Notes: generated by a model from the sequence alone, not told the origin. A stretch of 64,000 bases of DNA from Planctomycetota bacterium (GCA_027618475.1 JAQCEJ010000001.1:1-64000); one strand, 5' to 3'; positions 46,598 through 56,083 are shown, counted from the first letter of the stretch. Translations and numbers: made by a program.

Positions 46598-47545
46598 CTA
46601 ATACGGCTGCACGACCGGCACTCCTGACATGACAGTTGGCGGCGGAGCCCCATAGATCGGCGTACTGATCTGAACCGGCTGCGGTGCGTTGGCGTACATC
46701 GGAACGGGCTGTCCCGGATATGTCGCCGTCGGATAGGCCGGTGCGTATAAGGGAGCCGCATACGCGGTCGTCGGAGAGTTTGAATAGGTCGGTGCCGCGT
46801 AGGTCGTCACAGGTGCGTTGGTCGATAACCACGGCGTGGATTGATAGGCCGTGGTCGTTCCCGATGTCGGTCCGTAAGCGGTCGTCGTGCTCGTGGCGTA
46901 ACTCCCTGAGCCTTGCAACGTGACGAGACGCGATTGCACTTCGGGTTGATACCATTGCTGGGCCAGCGAATGTTGATAGAGCGCCGCTGCCTGATCGGTT
47001 CGGCCGGAATCCTGATAGACCTGGCCTAAGTGAGCCAAAGCTTTCGGATGGCGCGGATTGGCCTGCAGCGCGCTGCGCAACGATTGTTCAGAACCGGCGG
47101 TATCACCCAATTCGCGTTGAACGAATGCCAGTTCGACGAATGGTTCAGCCTTATACGGTTCGATGTCGGCCCATTCCTGCGCGAGGGCAAGTGCCTCACC
47201 TTGCCGGCCGGACTCGATATAGAGCTGTGCCAGCGAGTGATACGACGGTTGATGCGACGGATCGATCGTCAGTGCCCGGCGGTATGTCTGCTCGGCCCCC
47301 ACCAGATCGCCTTGTTTCTTCATCGCCGCCGCCAGATTGTGAATGTAATCGGCGTTATCGGGTTGATCGGCGACGGCCCGTTCGAAGTCGCCGCGCGCCC
47401 AGGCGTATTGACCTCTTTCGAAGTAGGCGGTACCCGATTGATTCATAAGATAGCCACTCGATCGACTGCAACCACTGACGAGGATGAAAGTCAGTCCTAA
47501 GTGGAACAGAGCGATTCGACCGGTCATTTTCCGGTAGCTGCGCAT
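46598..47545 (-). CDS. TPR-containing lipoprotein
   Basis: A 315-residue lipoprotein with a lipobox FILVSGC (Cys26). Residues about 38-200 are four to five tetratricopeptide repeats (ARGDFERAVADQPDNADY, AEQTYRRALTIDPSHQPSY, and further units). The C-terminal 110 residues are low-complexity, rich in Y, P, A and T (TAYAAPLYAPAYP), and probably extended. TPR lipoproteins commonly act as scaffolds for secretion or envelope complexes; the partner here is unknown. The ATG at 47545 has GGAGG eight bases upstream. Same strand as the hydroxyacyl-CoA dehydrogenase, 152 bases before it. Confidence 0.88.
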   Translation of the reverse strand: MRSYRKMTGRIALFHLGLTFILVSGCSRSSGYLMNQSGTAYFERGQYAWARGDFERAVADQPDNADYIHNLAAAMKKQGDLVGAEQTYRRALTIDPSHQPSYHSLAQLYIESGRQGEALALAQEWADIEPYKAEPFVELAFVQRELGDTAGSEQSLRSALQANPRHPKALAHLGQVYQDSGRTDQAAALYQHSLAQQWYQPEVQSRLVTLQGSGSYATSTTTAYGPTSGTTTAYQSTPWLSTNAPVTTYAAPTYSNSPTTAYAAPLYAPAYPTATYPGQPVPMYANAPQPVQISTPIYGAPPPTVMSGVPVVQPY

Positions 47546-48058
47546 TTCGGCCGCCTCCAGACACAGATTTCAGTAGGTGAGATTGGGTTGATGTGTAACG
47601 ACGGGATGGATTCGGTATCGTTTTTTTACCCTGCTTTGGTGAATCGGTCCGCTCGAATTCGCGAAGAGTCTTCCACGAGAATTGAAAACGAAACGAATCT
47701 GTTGAGGGCTGAAAACGAAAAATGTCTGATGAAATGTTGATTGGGGAGCGGGAGAATAGCCGCAGTCGAAATCTGCTGCAAGACCAGTTCTGCATCTTTT
47801 GCCGGAATTCGAAATTCACCCCCGCGAATTTCGAAAATCCTCGATTTGGGGCTATCGCCGGAATGACGACGAAATGCCCTTATATCATAGGTGGTTACCG
47901 CATTTCTGCACGATAGTACCCCTGAAATCACCGTCGGCGACTCCGCTTGCAACAATTTCCCCCGAGCAGTAATCTCCGCCCCTCACCTCGTAATCTCCCC
48001 CTCACGCGATCTTCACGTCTTTTCGTTTCTTCCTCCTCACACGTCTCTTCGTTCAAAC
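47546..48058. other. divergent intergenic region, 513 bases
   Basis: This lies between the TPR lipoprotein and the Gfo/Idh/MocA gene. The middle is AT-rich (about 47600-47760), suitable for promoters, and 47940-48058 is CT-rich. Open frames here lack start signals and protein-like composition. Nothing further is supported. Confidence 0.5.
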
Positions 48059-48958
48059 ATGCTCCGCCTCGGTCTCGTCGATTTCGACACGTCTCATAGC
48101 ATCGAATTCACACGTCGGTTCAATCACGTGGGAATCGATCGCGATCAATGGGTAGAAGGTGCGCGCGTTGTGGTGGGTTGTCCCGGTACATCGATCATGT
48201 CCCCCGAACGAATTGCCGGCCATGCCGAGCAGATTGCCGCCTGCGGTGTAAAACTCGTCGACGACCCTGCCGACATGATCGGCGAGATCGACGCCGTGCT
48301 CATCGAATCGATCTGCGGTGCGGCCCATCGAGAGCGGATGGAAACATTTCTTCACGCCGGCATACCAGTGTTTATCGATAAACCCTTTGCTTCGAGTGCA
48401 GAGGATGCAAAGGCGATTGTGGATCTGGCGCGAATCAACAGCATTTCACTGATGAGCAGTTCGGCCCTTCGCTTTTCCGACGATATTCTGACATTCCAGT
48501 CCAAGAATCACGGACGAATACACGGCGTCATCAGCTACGGACCGGCCCATCGCGCAGAAGGGAACCCGGGTTTACTGCATTACGGAATTCACGCCATCGA
48601 AGTGGTCTATGCCCTGATAGGGCCGGGGTGCGAAATCGTTTCGGCATTACATCAGCCCGAAGCCGACGTAGTCACGGCACGCTGGAATGACGGTCGGTTT
48701 GCCCATATTCGCGGCCTTCGCTCGGGTGCCAAATCGTACGGACTTTTGATTCATAGCGAAGCCGGCATGATCCCTCTGCCGATCTCGGCACGATTTGCCT
48801 ATCGCAACTTATGTCGCGAGATCGTGACGTTTTTCGAAACGAAGAGGCCGGCCGTTCCCATCGACGAGACCCTCGAACTGATCACTTTTTGTCTCTCAGC
48901 GCTGAACAGCGAACAGCAGGCAGGAAAATGGATCGATGTACGGGACGCCATGAAGTGA
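48059..48958 (+). CDS. Gfo/Idh/MocA-family oxidoreductase
   Basis: A 299-residue NAD(P)-dependent enzyme of the sugar and inositol dehydrogenase family. The N-terminal Rossmann part starts MLRLGLVDFDTSHSIEF; the cofactor-side motif VFIDKPFASSAEDAKAIVDLA contains the conserved Lys of the KP motif, and HYGIHAIEVVYALIG has the usual H-x3-H context. It is somewhat shorter than typical members (330-400), with a compact C-terminal domain. The substrate is unknown. ATG 48059 starts the Rossmann strand directly; upstream in-frame sequence is non-coding in appearance. A secreted protein gene follows 101 bases later. Confidence 0.85.
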   Translation: MLRLGLVDFDTSHSIEFTRRFNHVGIDRDQWVEGARVVVGCPGTSIMSPERIAGHAEQIAACGVKLVDDPADMIGEIDAVLIESICGAAHRERMETFLHAGIPVFIDKPFASSAEDAKAIVDLARINSISLMSSSALRFSDDILTFQSKNHGRIHGVISYGPAHRAEGNPGLLHYGIHAIEVVYALIGPGCEIVSALHQPEADVVTARWNDGRFAHIRGLRSGAKSYGLLIHSEAGMIPLPISARFAYRNLCREIVTFFETKRPAVPIDETLELITFCLSALNSEQQAGKWIDVRDAMK

Positions 48959-49059
48959 AACCATTACCTGTAGAAATACCGACCGCCAACCCGGTCGTGA
49001 AATTCAGAATTATGAATACGAGATTATCGAATCGACGTTATGCGACAGGGAGGTCGCCG

Positions 49060-49905
49060 ATGAAATTGTTTGTCTGGTTGACAATCGTGTTTTTGTGGAT
49101 GGGCTGGAATCCCCTTACGTCCGCGCGCGCCCAGGAATTTCGCGTCGTGACAAAGGTGTATAAGATCACTGGTGCCGATAAATCAGAACCGCTGGCGCGC
49201 AGTCTGACGATCTTTCACGCGGGTAAAGTCTACGATCACCTCGACGGCATTAAAGAAGTCACCATTTTCGATCCGGCGCATCGTCAAATTACGCTGTTAA
49301 GTATCGATCGCCAGTTGATGGCACGGGTGCACCTCGATGAAATTCGCAATCTGCAAAACGTCGCCAGAAACGAAACCGAAAAATATATCGCCGAATTACG
49401 CCAGAAGCCCGATGCCAATACCGAAAAAACGATCGCCATGCTCAAATTTCACTGGGATCCCGTATTCGTCGAAGAATATGACGAAAAGCAGCGTCGGCTG
49501 CGTTTGACGAGCGAATTCGTACGGTATCAGGTCGTCGCCACTCAACGCAAAGAAAGTGAAATCGTCGAAGCCTACCTGCGCTATGCCGACTGGACCGCAC
49601 AGCTGAATTCGGTTTCGCACCCCACGTTGCCGGCGAATCCCCGCTTGAAATTGAACGAAGCGCTACTGAAGCGAAATCTGATTCCGATGGAAGTCGAACT
49701 CTGGGCCGATCTCGAAGATAACTTGCACCTCAAAGCCTCACATACGATCCATTGGGAACTCGACAACACCGATCGTACTTCGTTGCTGCATTGGGAGAAC
49801 ATGCTTCAGGATCGATCTCTGAGAAAACTCCCGCTCGAGCACTACCTGCAGATCGTCAATGGGATCGCGGCCGGACCGCCACGCACCGGGTCGGTGAAGA
49901 AATAG
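49060..49905 (+). CDS. secreted protein of unknown function
   Basis: A 281-residue exported protein with a signal peptide (MKLFVWLTIVFLWMGW to a cut near SARAQ). The mature part is a mix of beta strands (EFRVVTKVYKI, LTIFHAGKVYDHL, VTIFDPAHRQITLLSID) and charged helices (ETEKYIAELRQK, ASHTIHWELDN). I do not recognise a family or motif. The ATG at 49060 has GGGAGG six bases upstream. It is in the same orientation as the Gfo/Idh/MocA gene and converges on the sigma-54 activator, with 25 bases between the ends. Confidence 0.75.
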   Translation: MKLFVWLTIVFLWMGWNPLTSARAQEFRVVTKVYKITGADKSEPLARSLTIFHAGKVYDHLDGIKEVTIFDPAHRQITLLSIDRQLMARVHLDEIRNLQNVARNETEKYIAELRQKPDANTEKTIAMLKFHWDPVFVEEYDEKQRRLRLTSEFVRYQVVATQRKESEIVEAYLRYADWTAQLNSVSHPTLPANPRLKLNEALLKRNLIPMEVELWADLEDNLHLKASHTIHWELDNTDRTSLLHWENMLQDRSLRKLPLEHYLQIVNGIAAGPPRTGSVKK

Positions 49906-49930
49906 TCCGCGCACGCGAATTCGCCGAGCG

Positions 49931-52900
49931 TTATCGAATGCCGTATTTTTTCAAGCGGCTGTAGAATGTGCTTCGTGGCACGCCGAGCGCGCGAGCAGCC
50001 TGTGCCAGGTTCCCGTTCGCCGACTGTAACGCCTCTTGCAGAATTTCGCGTTCGTTGGCACTGTTCGTTATGACGTCGCGCGGAGACGTGTCGGTCGTAA
50101 CGGAAGGCAATGTCGCCGCGGACGAATTCGATGTTGTTCCACGCTGCACACGAGCCGGCTTTTTCACCGATGTGCCGACCGAACCATCAGAATTCATCGC
50201 TCGTTCGTCGCGATACTTCGCCCCCACCAGAACGACCTCGGGCAATTCGCGCATCGTCAGCGAATTCCCTTCTGACAGCACGACCGCGCGTTCGATCACA
50301 TTTTCCAGTTCGCGAATGTTTCCCGGCCAGGGATAATTTTCGAGCACTTTGACCACATCGGGGCTGATATGCAGCAGCGGTTTTCCCGTCCGATGGCAGG
50401 CCCGTTTCAAAAAATGCCAGATCAATTCGAAGATATCGTCGGGACGGTCACGCAGCGGGGGCAACTCGAGTGCGACGACATTCAAACGATAGAACAAATC
50501 CTCGCGGAACTGGCCGGTCGTCATCAGTTGTTCGAGCGACCGGTGCGTTGCAGCGATCAAACGAACGTCGACATCGACGGTGCGTGACGAACCGACAGGT
50601 TCAAAACAGCGCTGCTGCAGCACACGTAACAGTTTGATTTGCGTCTCGGGAGTAATGTCTCCGATTTCATCGAGAAACAGCGTTCCGCCGCGCGCCATCT
50701 CGAAACGCCCGATTCGGTCCTGATTGGCGCCGGTAAATGCCCCTTTCACATGGCCGAACAACTCGCTTTCGAGAAGCGTCGGCGACAGCGCGGCACAATG
50801 AACCGGGACGAGCGGCCCTTTCGCGCGAGGGCTGTTTTCGTGAATCGCGAGCGCCAGTAATTCCTTACCGCACCCGCTTTCTCCACGAATGAGAATAGTG
50901 GCATCGCTGAGGGCCGCCTTTTTTGCCATCTCAAGAATTTTTCTGAGGGCGGGGCTGTTCCCTTTGATCGCTCCACGATGAAAAACCTCGCTCGATACCG
51001 CTGCTTCGATACTTTGCTGCTGGGCCAGCTCCGTTTGCAGCACGGTGATCTGTCGCTGTTGCGACGTGAGTTGTTCGGTTTTCGTCTGCAATTCTTCGTT
51101 GAGTGCGTTCAAGTTTTGATGAATACGGGCCGCCTGTAACGCCACCGTTGTCACATGGCTGAGCGCCTGCAGAAATGTGACGTCTTCGGCCGAAAACGTC
51201 GACTGATCGATTCGCGGACCGAGCGCCACCAGACCGAGTACGTCGCCTTCGACCGTCAACGTCTGAATAAGGTCGGCCTTAAGAACATGCAACAGGTTTT
51301 GAATCGGCGAGTCTTCACGCCAGCGCCCCTGTTCCCGCTGCCAGGTCGTCTCTTCCTTCAGTAAGGCGGTCAATTCCGGACGCGCGGCGATCTGCAGTTC
51401 GATCTGCCGGCCATCCGAAACATTGACGAGTTGAAAAACCGCTCCCGTGCGGTCGCGCAGGTAAAACGCAGCCCAGGTGACGCGGAGGACATCGCGGCAC
51501 GAAAGGATCAAACGTTGCGATAACGTCTGCTGATCGACGAAATCTCCGACCGTGCGGTTGACGCGGACCAGCAGTTGATCGAGCTGGTATTTCTCGCGAA
51601 AAAAACGTCGATCGATAATGCGCTGCACACGATCACGGATCCATAAGAGAATGACCGTCACCATCACCGTCGTCAAAAACACTGCCAGCACCTGTTTCGG
51701 CTGCGGTGACGTGTTCAACGTGCGGCTGACGAGGCCTCCTCCCGCCATGATCATGCCGAACAGCACGGCGACGATGCTGCTGACCACGTAGAACCACATT
51801 CCTTTGTCGACGAATTGATCGATCAGTAGAAGTTTGTAGCGAATCATGCCCACGAGGTACGCGACCATAAACGACAGGCTGGCGAGAAACATCGGCACGC
51901 TCGCATATCCGAGCGCAAACGAACTTCTGTCGTACAATGCAAGGTAAAGCGTGTAACCAACGGGAATCGCCGCAAAGATGCCGGCACACAACATCCACCA
52001 CAATTGACGCTGTTCGAGCGGATTGCGCGACGAAACATAACTGCGAATCAGCTGGAACACTGTCCATACGAAGTACGTCGCCGACAAACACAGGTACGCA
52101 TTAATGCCATGTTGAAGCTGGACGATCGATTGTGTCATCCGTTGTGTCGAAGCAACGGCGGTAACGGCCGAAGACTCGCTCTGCAACTCCCATAACGTCA
52201 TCACGAAAAAGATGATGGCAACGGCAGCCGGCACGTAGATCAATCGGGTCGTAGCGCTCAGCCAGCGCGGCATGGACGAATCGCTGCGCGGATAAATCAG
52301 AAAGAAGTTCAATAAGAGCACGGGGACCAGTGCTGCACAGGCCACAAACGGAAAATTCAACCAGAAATTGCTGGCAATCACCCACCAGTGAAACCCACCG
52401 ACAAACGCTCCCATCGTCACCAGAGTCATCAGAAAAAACATACGAGAGGCATTGTCGAACGGGCGATGCCAGTACGCGAGTCCCGCCAGACTCGTTAAGG
52501 CCAACTGCAGTGCAAACCAGATCATCGTTTGGGCAAGTGTCGACCAGGGAAGTGAATTGATCTGCAAATACGTTCGACGGACATCCGGATCCCCTTCCGC
52601 CAGGTATTCGATTTCGACAAACGTACCGATTCCTTCCACGGCAATCACGGGACGGGGAATCGGTTCACCTGTCAGATAGGGATTCGTACCGGCATACAAC
52701 GGTTGACCGCTTGGTACGGCGCTTCGCAACCATTCGAGCGCAGCGGGAAAGTCGCGATACGTCCGCATCGGCTGTTCGCCGACCCGCAGCAGAATGCTGC
52801 CGTTCGCAGGGGGTTCGTTCGTCAGGCAATTGAGTGACGGAAGGGACTGGATCTCAATTCCCGGTCGAAGAGAATCAGGCCCCGCCCGGCCGATCAGTAG

Positions 52901-53032
52901 ACAGCGAACCCCGATATCGGGACTGGTCGTCACAAATCCAATGACGGTCAAGCAATAGATGACCATCGATATGGCAAAGGTAATGATGACACGCCGAGGC
53001 CAGGTATTCGTCGCGGACGTTCTCGCGTACAT
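49931..53032 (-). CDS. membrane-integral sigma-54-dependent transcriptional activator
   Basis: A 1,033-residue regulator. A first membrane helix (about 15-35) precedes an extracytoplasmic region (about 40-160, with a PDZ-like look around GSILLRVGEQPMRTYRDF), then about seven more hydrophobic helices (about 165-470). A GAF-like domain (about 490-650) and a coiled coil lead to the AAA+ core: Walker A GESGCGKE (near 717), the sigma-54 contact loop GAFTGA (near 766), GGTLFLDEIGD (Walker B) and the R-finger region. A Fis-type helix-turn-helix ends the protein (LAQAARALGVPRSTFYSRLKK). It should activate sigma-54 promoters in response to a membrane or extracellular signal. ATG 53032 is used; a GTG at 53140 would add 36 residues across a palindrome. 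Confidence 0.92.
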   Translation of the reverse strand: MYARTSATNTWPRRVIITFAISMVIYCLTVIGFVTTSPDIGVRCLLIGRAGPDSLRPGIEIQSLPSLNCLTNEPPANGSILLRVGEQPMRTYRDFPAALEWLRSAVPSGQPLYAGTNPYLTGEPIPRPVIAVEGIGTFVEIEYLAEGDPDVRRTYLQINSLPWSTLAQTMIWFALQLALTSLAGLAYWHRPFDNASRMFFLMTLVTMGAFVGGFHWWVIASNFWLNFPFVACAALVPVLLLNFFLIYPRSDSSMPRWLSATTRLIYVPAAVAIIFFVMTLWELQSESSAVTAVASTQRMTQSIVQLQHGINAYLCLSATYFVWTVFQLIRSYVSSRNPLEQRQLWWMLCAGIFAAIPVGYTLYLALYDRSSFALGYASVPMFLASLSFMVAYLVGMIRYKLLLIDQFVDKGMWFYVVSSIVAVLFGMIMAGGGLVSRTLNTSPQPKQVLAVFLTTVMVTVILLWIRDRVQRIIDRRFFREKYQLDQLLVRVNRTVGDFVDQQTLSQRLILSCRDVLRVTWAAFYLRDRTGAVFQLVNVSDGRQIELQIAARPELTALLKEETTWQREQGRWREDSPIQNLLHVLKADLIQTLTVEGDVLGLVALGPRIDQSTFSAEDVTFLQALSHVTTVALQAARIHQNLNALNEELQTKTEQLTSQQRQITVLQTELAQQQSIEAAVSSEVFHRGAIKGNSPALRKILEMAKKAALSDATILIRGESGCGKELLALAIHENSPRAKGPLVPVHCAALSPTLLESELFGHVKGAFTGANQDRIGRFEMARGGTLFLDEIGDITPETQIKLLRVLQQRCFEPVGSSRTVDVDVRLIAATHRSLEQLMTTGQFREDLFYRLNVVALELPPLRDRPDDIFELIWHFLKRACHRTGKPLLHISPDVVKVLENYPWPGNIRELENVIERAVVLSEGNSLTMRELPEVVLVGAKYRDERAMNSDGSVGTSVKKPARVQRGTTSNSSAATLPSVTTDTSPRDVITNSANEREILQEALQSANGNLAQAARALGVPRSTFYSRLKKYGIR

Positions 53033-53137
53033 CGAATCGCCGTTGGTAGAATGTCGAAGATGAATAGTATAAGGGCCGTGCTTTCGCTCGGCGCCGAACT
53101 GTCGATTTCGGCGCTGAAAGCGAAACCCAAGTATGTG

Positions 53138-53155
53138 CACATCGGCGCCGATGTG
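53138..53155. repeat. 18-bp perfect palindrome upstream of the sigma-54 activator
   Basis: CACATCGGCGCCGATGTG is its own reverse complement and lies 106-123 bases before the ATG at 53032. It could be an operator, or a copy of the hairpin family at 8380-8400: GCCGATGTGTCAA here versus GCCGACGTGTCAA there. Confidence 0.55.
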
Positions 53156-53403
53156 TCAATCCTCCCAGAATCTCATTTCGGATTCGATCACGAATTGTTT
53201 TTTTATGATTCATAACATGTCTCTATTAAATGTCTTACGGATAATGTTCTGGTCTGTTCCCGTTTTATGATGACTGGAAATGGCAACAAAGATAGGACTG
53301 GTACGACATCTGCAATACCAATACTTTCAGAACGCCAGCCGCAAGTAACAAAATGGTTTTCAATCCTTCCCGCGACTGGTTCTAATGAAATTGAAAACCC
53401 CAA

Positions 53404-53525
53404 CCTGACCCAGCCTGACCCTCGGAAGGGAATTTAACGATCGGAAAATAGGGAATTTGATCCCCTGATTGTGGCCTGACCCACTCCACTTTCAGTTACT
53501 GATACCAGTCAGTACCCTATTTTCC
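53404..53525. repeat. CCTGACCC repeats with 11-bp inverted repeat
   Basis: CCTGACCC occurs three times (53404, 53414 and 53475 regions). GGAAAATAGGG (53443-53453) and CCCTATTTTCC (53515-53525) form an inverted repeat around them. Read on the minus strand, the GGGTCAGG motifs resemble REP-type repeats linked to IS200-like transposases (family memory). No transposase gene is present. Confidence 0.6.
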
Positions 53526-53650
53526 AGGTCGACCTTCGCGAGGGTTTTTTCGTCTTTGTTGCACGAATCGAGTGCGGAGAGCCGCGACGCAACACGGCGA
53601 CGCGAGCATCTGGCGATACGCGTGAACCGCGTAGCCGGTTGTTACGTTCA

Positions 53651-54025
53651 ATGGGTGTACCCCCGACAGGTCTACCCAGTGAGAACAATCGCCGCGCGAA
53701 AATACTCATTTTCGCTCCGGGTAACGATGAGATCGACGGGTTTCGTCGGCGGGGATCGGTCGCGGACGAAATGGCAATTCGCGAACGGGTGATCTATGTC
53801 ACCGATCATCCCTGGCTGCCGGTCAATCGAACGGGACGCGAATTTATCTACGGCGTCGGACAACTCTACGATGTCGACGACGAATCGCTGTTCGAGCACA
53901 CGGAACGTCTGCTTGATATTCTGTCGGCGTTTACGGCGACTCAACCGGTGTCGTTCTCTTTCGCCACAACATCAGATCAACCGGACGATCGCCGTCGACG
54001 ATCACTTGTCCCATCGCGCGCGTGA
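53651..54025 (+). CDS. possible small protein of unknown function
   Basis: A 124-residue open frame with protein-like stretches (RAKILIFAPGNDEIDGFRRRG, split by charged turns; DHPWLPVNRTGREFIYGVG; LFEHTERLLDILSAFTA) and codon use like neighbouring genes, but no recognised family. Its last 95 bases run antisense to the end of the HflK-like gene, and there is no clear ribosome binding site before ATG 53651. It may be a real convergent gene or chance coding. Confidence 0.35.
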   Translation: MGVPPTGLPSENNRRAKILIFAPGNDEIDGFRRRGSVADEMAIRERVIYVTDHPWLPVNRTGREFIYGVGQLYDVDDESLFEHTERLLDILSAFTATQPVSFSFATTSDQPDDRRRRSLVPSRA

Positions 54026-54932
54026 GAATTCGACGCATCACCTCGGCGTAACGGCGTTGTAAGGCCATCTGCCGTGCGTCGGCGATGGTGGTGATTCCCT
54101 GTTCTTCTGCCTTCTGAAATTGCACGACGAGTTTGCGAAAACTTTCCGCTTCGGCGCGGGCGATCTGTACCGTATCGTTTGCTGTTGCCTGCGATTCATC
54201 CGATATCCGTCTCGCTTCGGCCTGAGCCGACGTCTCGCGGTCTTCGGCGTACGTCTGCGCGGTAAGCAGCATCGTCTCTTTCTCGGCCCGCGCGTTGGCG
54301 ACGTCGAGAAAGTAACTCTTCACCCGCACCGGCGGATATACGCCGACGATCGATACGTCTTCGACGTCAACTCCCAACTCCGACGCGGCGGCTTCGTTGC
54401 GAACGGTTTGCGTCAATCGCGTGCGGAGTTCTGACAATCCAAGCGGATGCACAAAGTCGACGCCGCTACGGACGATCAACTCGGTCGCGACCGACTCGGC
54501 AAGCAGGCGTAAACGCAAATCGGGTGACTTGTTCTCCATCAGATATGCGGTGAGGCCCGATTCGGAGAGGCGATATTGCACGGCGATCTGAACGTGAACG
54601 ATATTCTTGTCGCCGGTTAAGAATTGCGATTCGCCCGGCAGCGTCGGAGATTGCAACAGCCCGGTCGTTTCTTCCTCCAACAGGTCGGGGAGGCCGATCG
54701 TCAACGTGCGCAGTTCGTGAATGTTGACCTGATCGACCATTGAGAATGGCCACGGCAGATCGAAATACAAACCGCTGCTCATCAGTCGCGGTTTTCCGTC
54801 GGGGTGCGTCACGAGCTTGCCGCACCGACGAATCACCGCCTGCGTGTTTCCGCGGACGACGTAAAATCCCGTCGAGAGATAGACGATGAACGCGACGAAC
54901 AGAAGTGCGAACGTCATGCGACGTCCTGTCAT
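53931..54932 (-). CDS. HflK-like SPFH-domain protein
   Basis: A 333-residue inner-membrane protein with one N-terminal helix (FALLFVAFIVYLSTGFYVV) and an SPFH/band-7 domain (about 25-260). FLTGDKNIVHVQIAVQYRL is the HflK-type strand, and EVSIVGVYPPVRVKSYFLDV-like sequence with a long charged coiled coil (about 215-300) follows. HflK and HflC form large membrane cages that regulate the FtsH protease in other bacteria (family knowledge); no ftsH is nearby. Its ATG overlaps the HflC-like stop by four bases, so it is translationally coupled as the third gene of the operon. Confidence 0.85.
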   Translation of the reverse strand: MTGRRMTFALLFVAFIVYLSTGFYVVRGNTQAVIRRCGKLVTHPDGKPRLMSSGLYFDLPWPFSMVDQVNIHELRTLTIGLPDLLEEETTGLLQSPTLPGESQFLTGDKNIVHVQIAVQYRLSESGLTAYLMENKSPDLRLRLLAESVATELIVRSGVDFVHPLGLSELRTRLTQTVRNEAAASELGVDVEDVSIVGVYPPVRVKSYFLDVANARAEKETMLLTAQTYAEDRETSAQAEARRISDESQATANDTVQIARAEAESFRKLVVQFQKAEEQGITTIADARQMALQRRYAEVMRRILTRAMGQVIVDGDRPVDLMLWRKRTTPVESP

Positions 54933-56083
54933 GGCGAGCCCTCCGTATTCTCGGGAACAGAAACCGGGTCGGCTTTAGCGGCCTTGATGCTCTTTTCGGG
55001 CTTCACCTCGGTGGTGTTGCCGTCGATGGCAGGGGAAACGTCGCGCGAGGGGCGATCGCGGTTGATCTTCGAGTTCGGTATCTCGGGAATCCCGTCGATG
55101 AATAGTTTCAGAAAACCGCTCGACGCCGAGAGGACGAGCGTCGTCTTCTCGCCGATAATCTGTTCGTAGGTATCGAGTGCCGCAAGATATTGAAAGAACT
55201 CGGGGTCGAGGGCGTGGGCTTCGTTGAGCGTGCGGAGCGCCTCGGCTTCGGCGTCACCTCGTATTCGTTCGGCTTCGGCCTGCGCCCGCGAGAGAACCTC
55301 TTGATAGCGACGGTCGGCCTGACTGCGGATCATATTGTGTTCAGCGAGCCCGGCACTGCGGTATCGATCGGCAATTTTCTTCCGTTCGCTTTTCATCCGT
55401 TCGAAGACGGCTTGTTGGTTACCGAGCGGAAAATTCAGCCGCTTGATGCGGACATCGACGATCTCAACACCGAGTTGATCGCGGAGCGAGGCGCCATCGG
55501 CTTGTTCGCGGCCAAGCTGCGATTTGAGTTGTTGCGACAGGCGATCGAGCGGACCCGATTTGTCGTCGTTCGGTCCGGCTTCAGAATTGTTGACAGTCAA
55601 CAGATCGCTGAGATCGACGCGCCCGGTTTCTGTCGAAAGAATCGATCGCAAACGGCTGTCGAATCGGGCCTCGGCAAGATCGACCGAACCGATGCCTCGG
55701 AAGAATTTCACGACCGGCCGTTCACTGGCGTCGTCCGATGATGAGAGCGCCGGTTCGGCGATTTTCCAGCAGATATAGGCCTCGACCGTGAGATTCTTTT
55801 TATCGCGAGTGAAGACTTCGCGACCGGGGGGATCGAAGATTTGTACGCGGCGATCGAACCGGCGCACGCTGCCGATCGGCCAGGGAAACTTGAAATGTAA
55901 CCCGCGATCGGCAGGACGATCGTAGACCGCACTGATACGACCGAAACGTTCGACGATGACGAGTTCGGTCTCGTCCACCAGCACAATCGTGCTCGCCGCG
56001 ACAACAATGATCGCGGTGACGCTCAGTATGATCAGTATTTTTTTAAAGACCGATGGTGAATTTCCGGTCGTGGCTGAGTTCAT
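54929..56083 (-). CDS. HflC-like SPFH-domain protein
   Basis: A 384-residue inner-membrane protein: an N-terminal helix (ILIILSVTAIIVVAASTIVLV), then an SPFH domain with ETELVIVERFGRISAVYDRP and FTRDKKNLTVEAYICWKI, the HflC-like pattern. The segment VFERMKSERKKIADRYRSAG leads into a coiled coil rich in Ala, Glu and Arg. An insertion of about 40 residues (near 170-210, SEAGPNDDKSGPLD) breaks the usual domain, and the C-terminal 70 residues are an unusual Pro/Ser-rich tail. It follows the P-type ATPase fusion gene after 36 bases and overlaps the HflK-like gene by four. Confidence 0.87.
   Translation of the reverse strand: MNSATTGNSPSVFKKILIILSVTAIIVVAASTIVLVDETELVIVERFGRISAVYDRPADRGLHFKFPWPIGSVRRFDRRVQIFDPPGREVFTRDKKNLTVEAYICWKIAEPALSSSDDASERPVVKFFRGIGSVDLAEARFDSRLRSILSTETGRVDLSDLLTVNNSEAGPNDDKSGPLDRLSQQLKSQLGREQADGASLRDQLGVEIVDVRIKRLNFPLGNQQAVFERMKSERKKIADRYRSAGLAEHNMIRSQADRRYQEVLSRAQAEAERIRGDAEAEALRTLNEAHALDPEFFQYLAALDTYEQIIGEKTTLVLSASSGFLKLFIDGIPEIPNSKINRDRPSRDVSPAIDGNTTEVKPEKSIKAAKADPVSVPENTEGSP

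Larger units (their letters stand above)
53033..53650. other. intergenic region, 618 bases
   Basis: This contains the promoter side of the sigma-54 activator, the palindrome at 53138-53155 and the TGACCC-type repeats at 53404-53525. No confident gene was found. Confidence 0.5.

Noticed and set aside
53672-53944. 90-codon open frame on the minus strand
   Set aside because: It overlaps the more protein-like plus-strand frame and the end of the HflK-like gene, with no start signal or motif.
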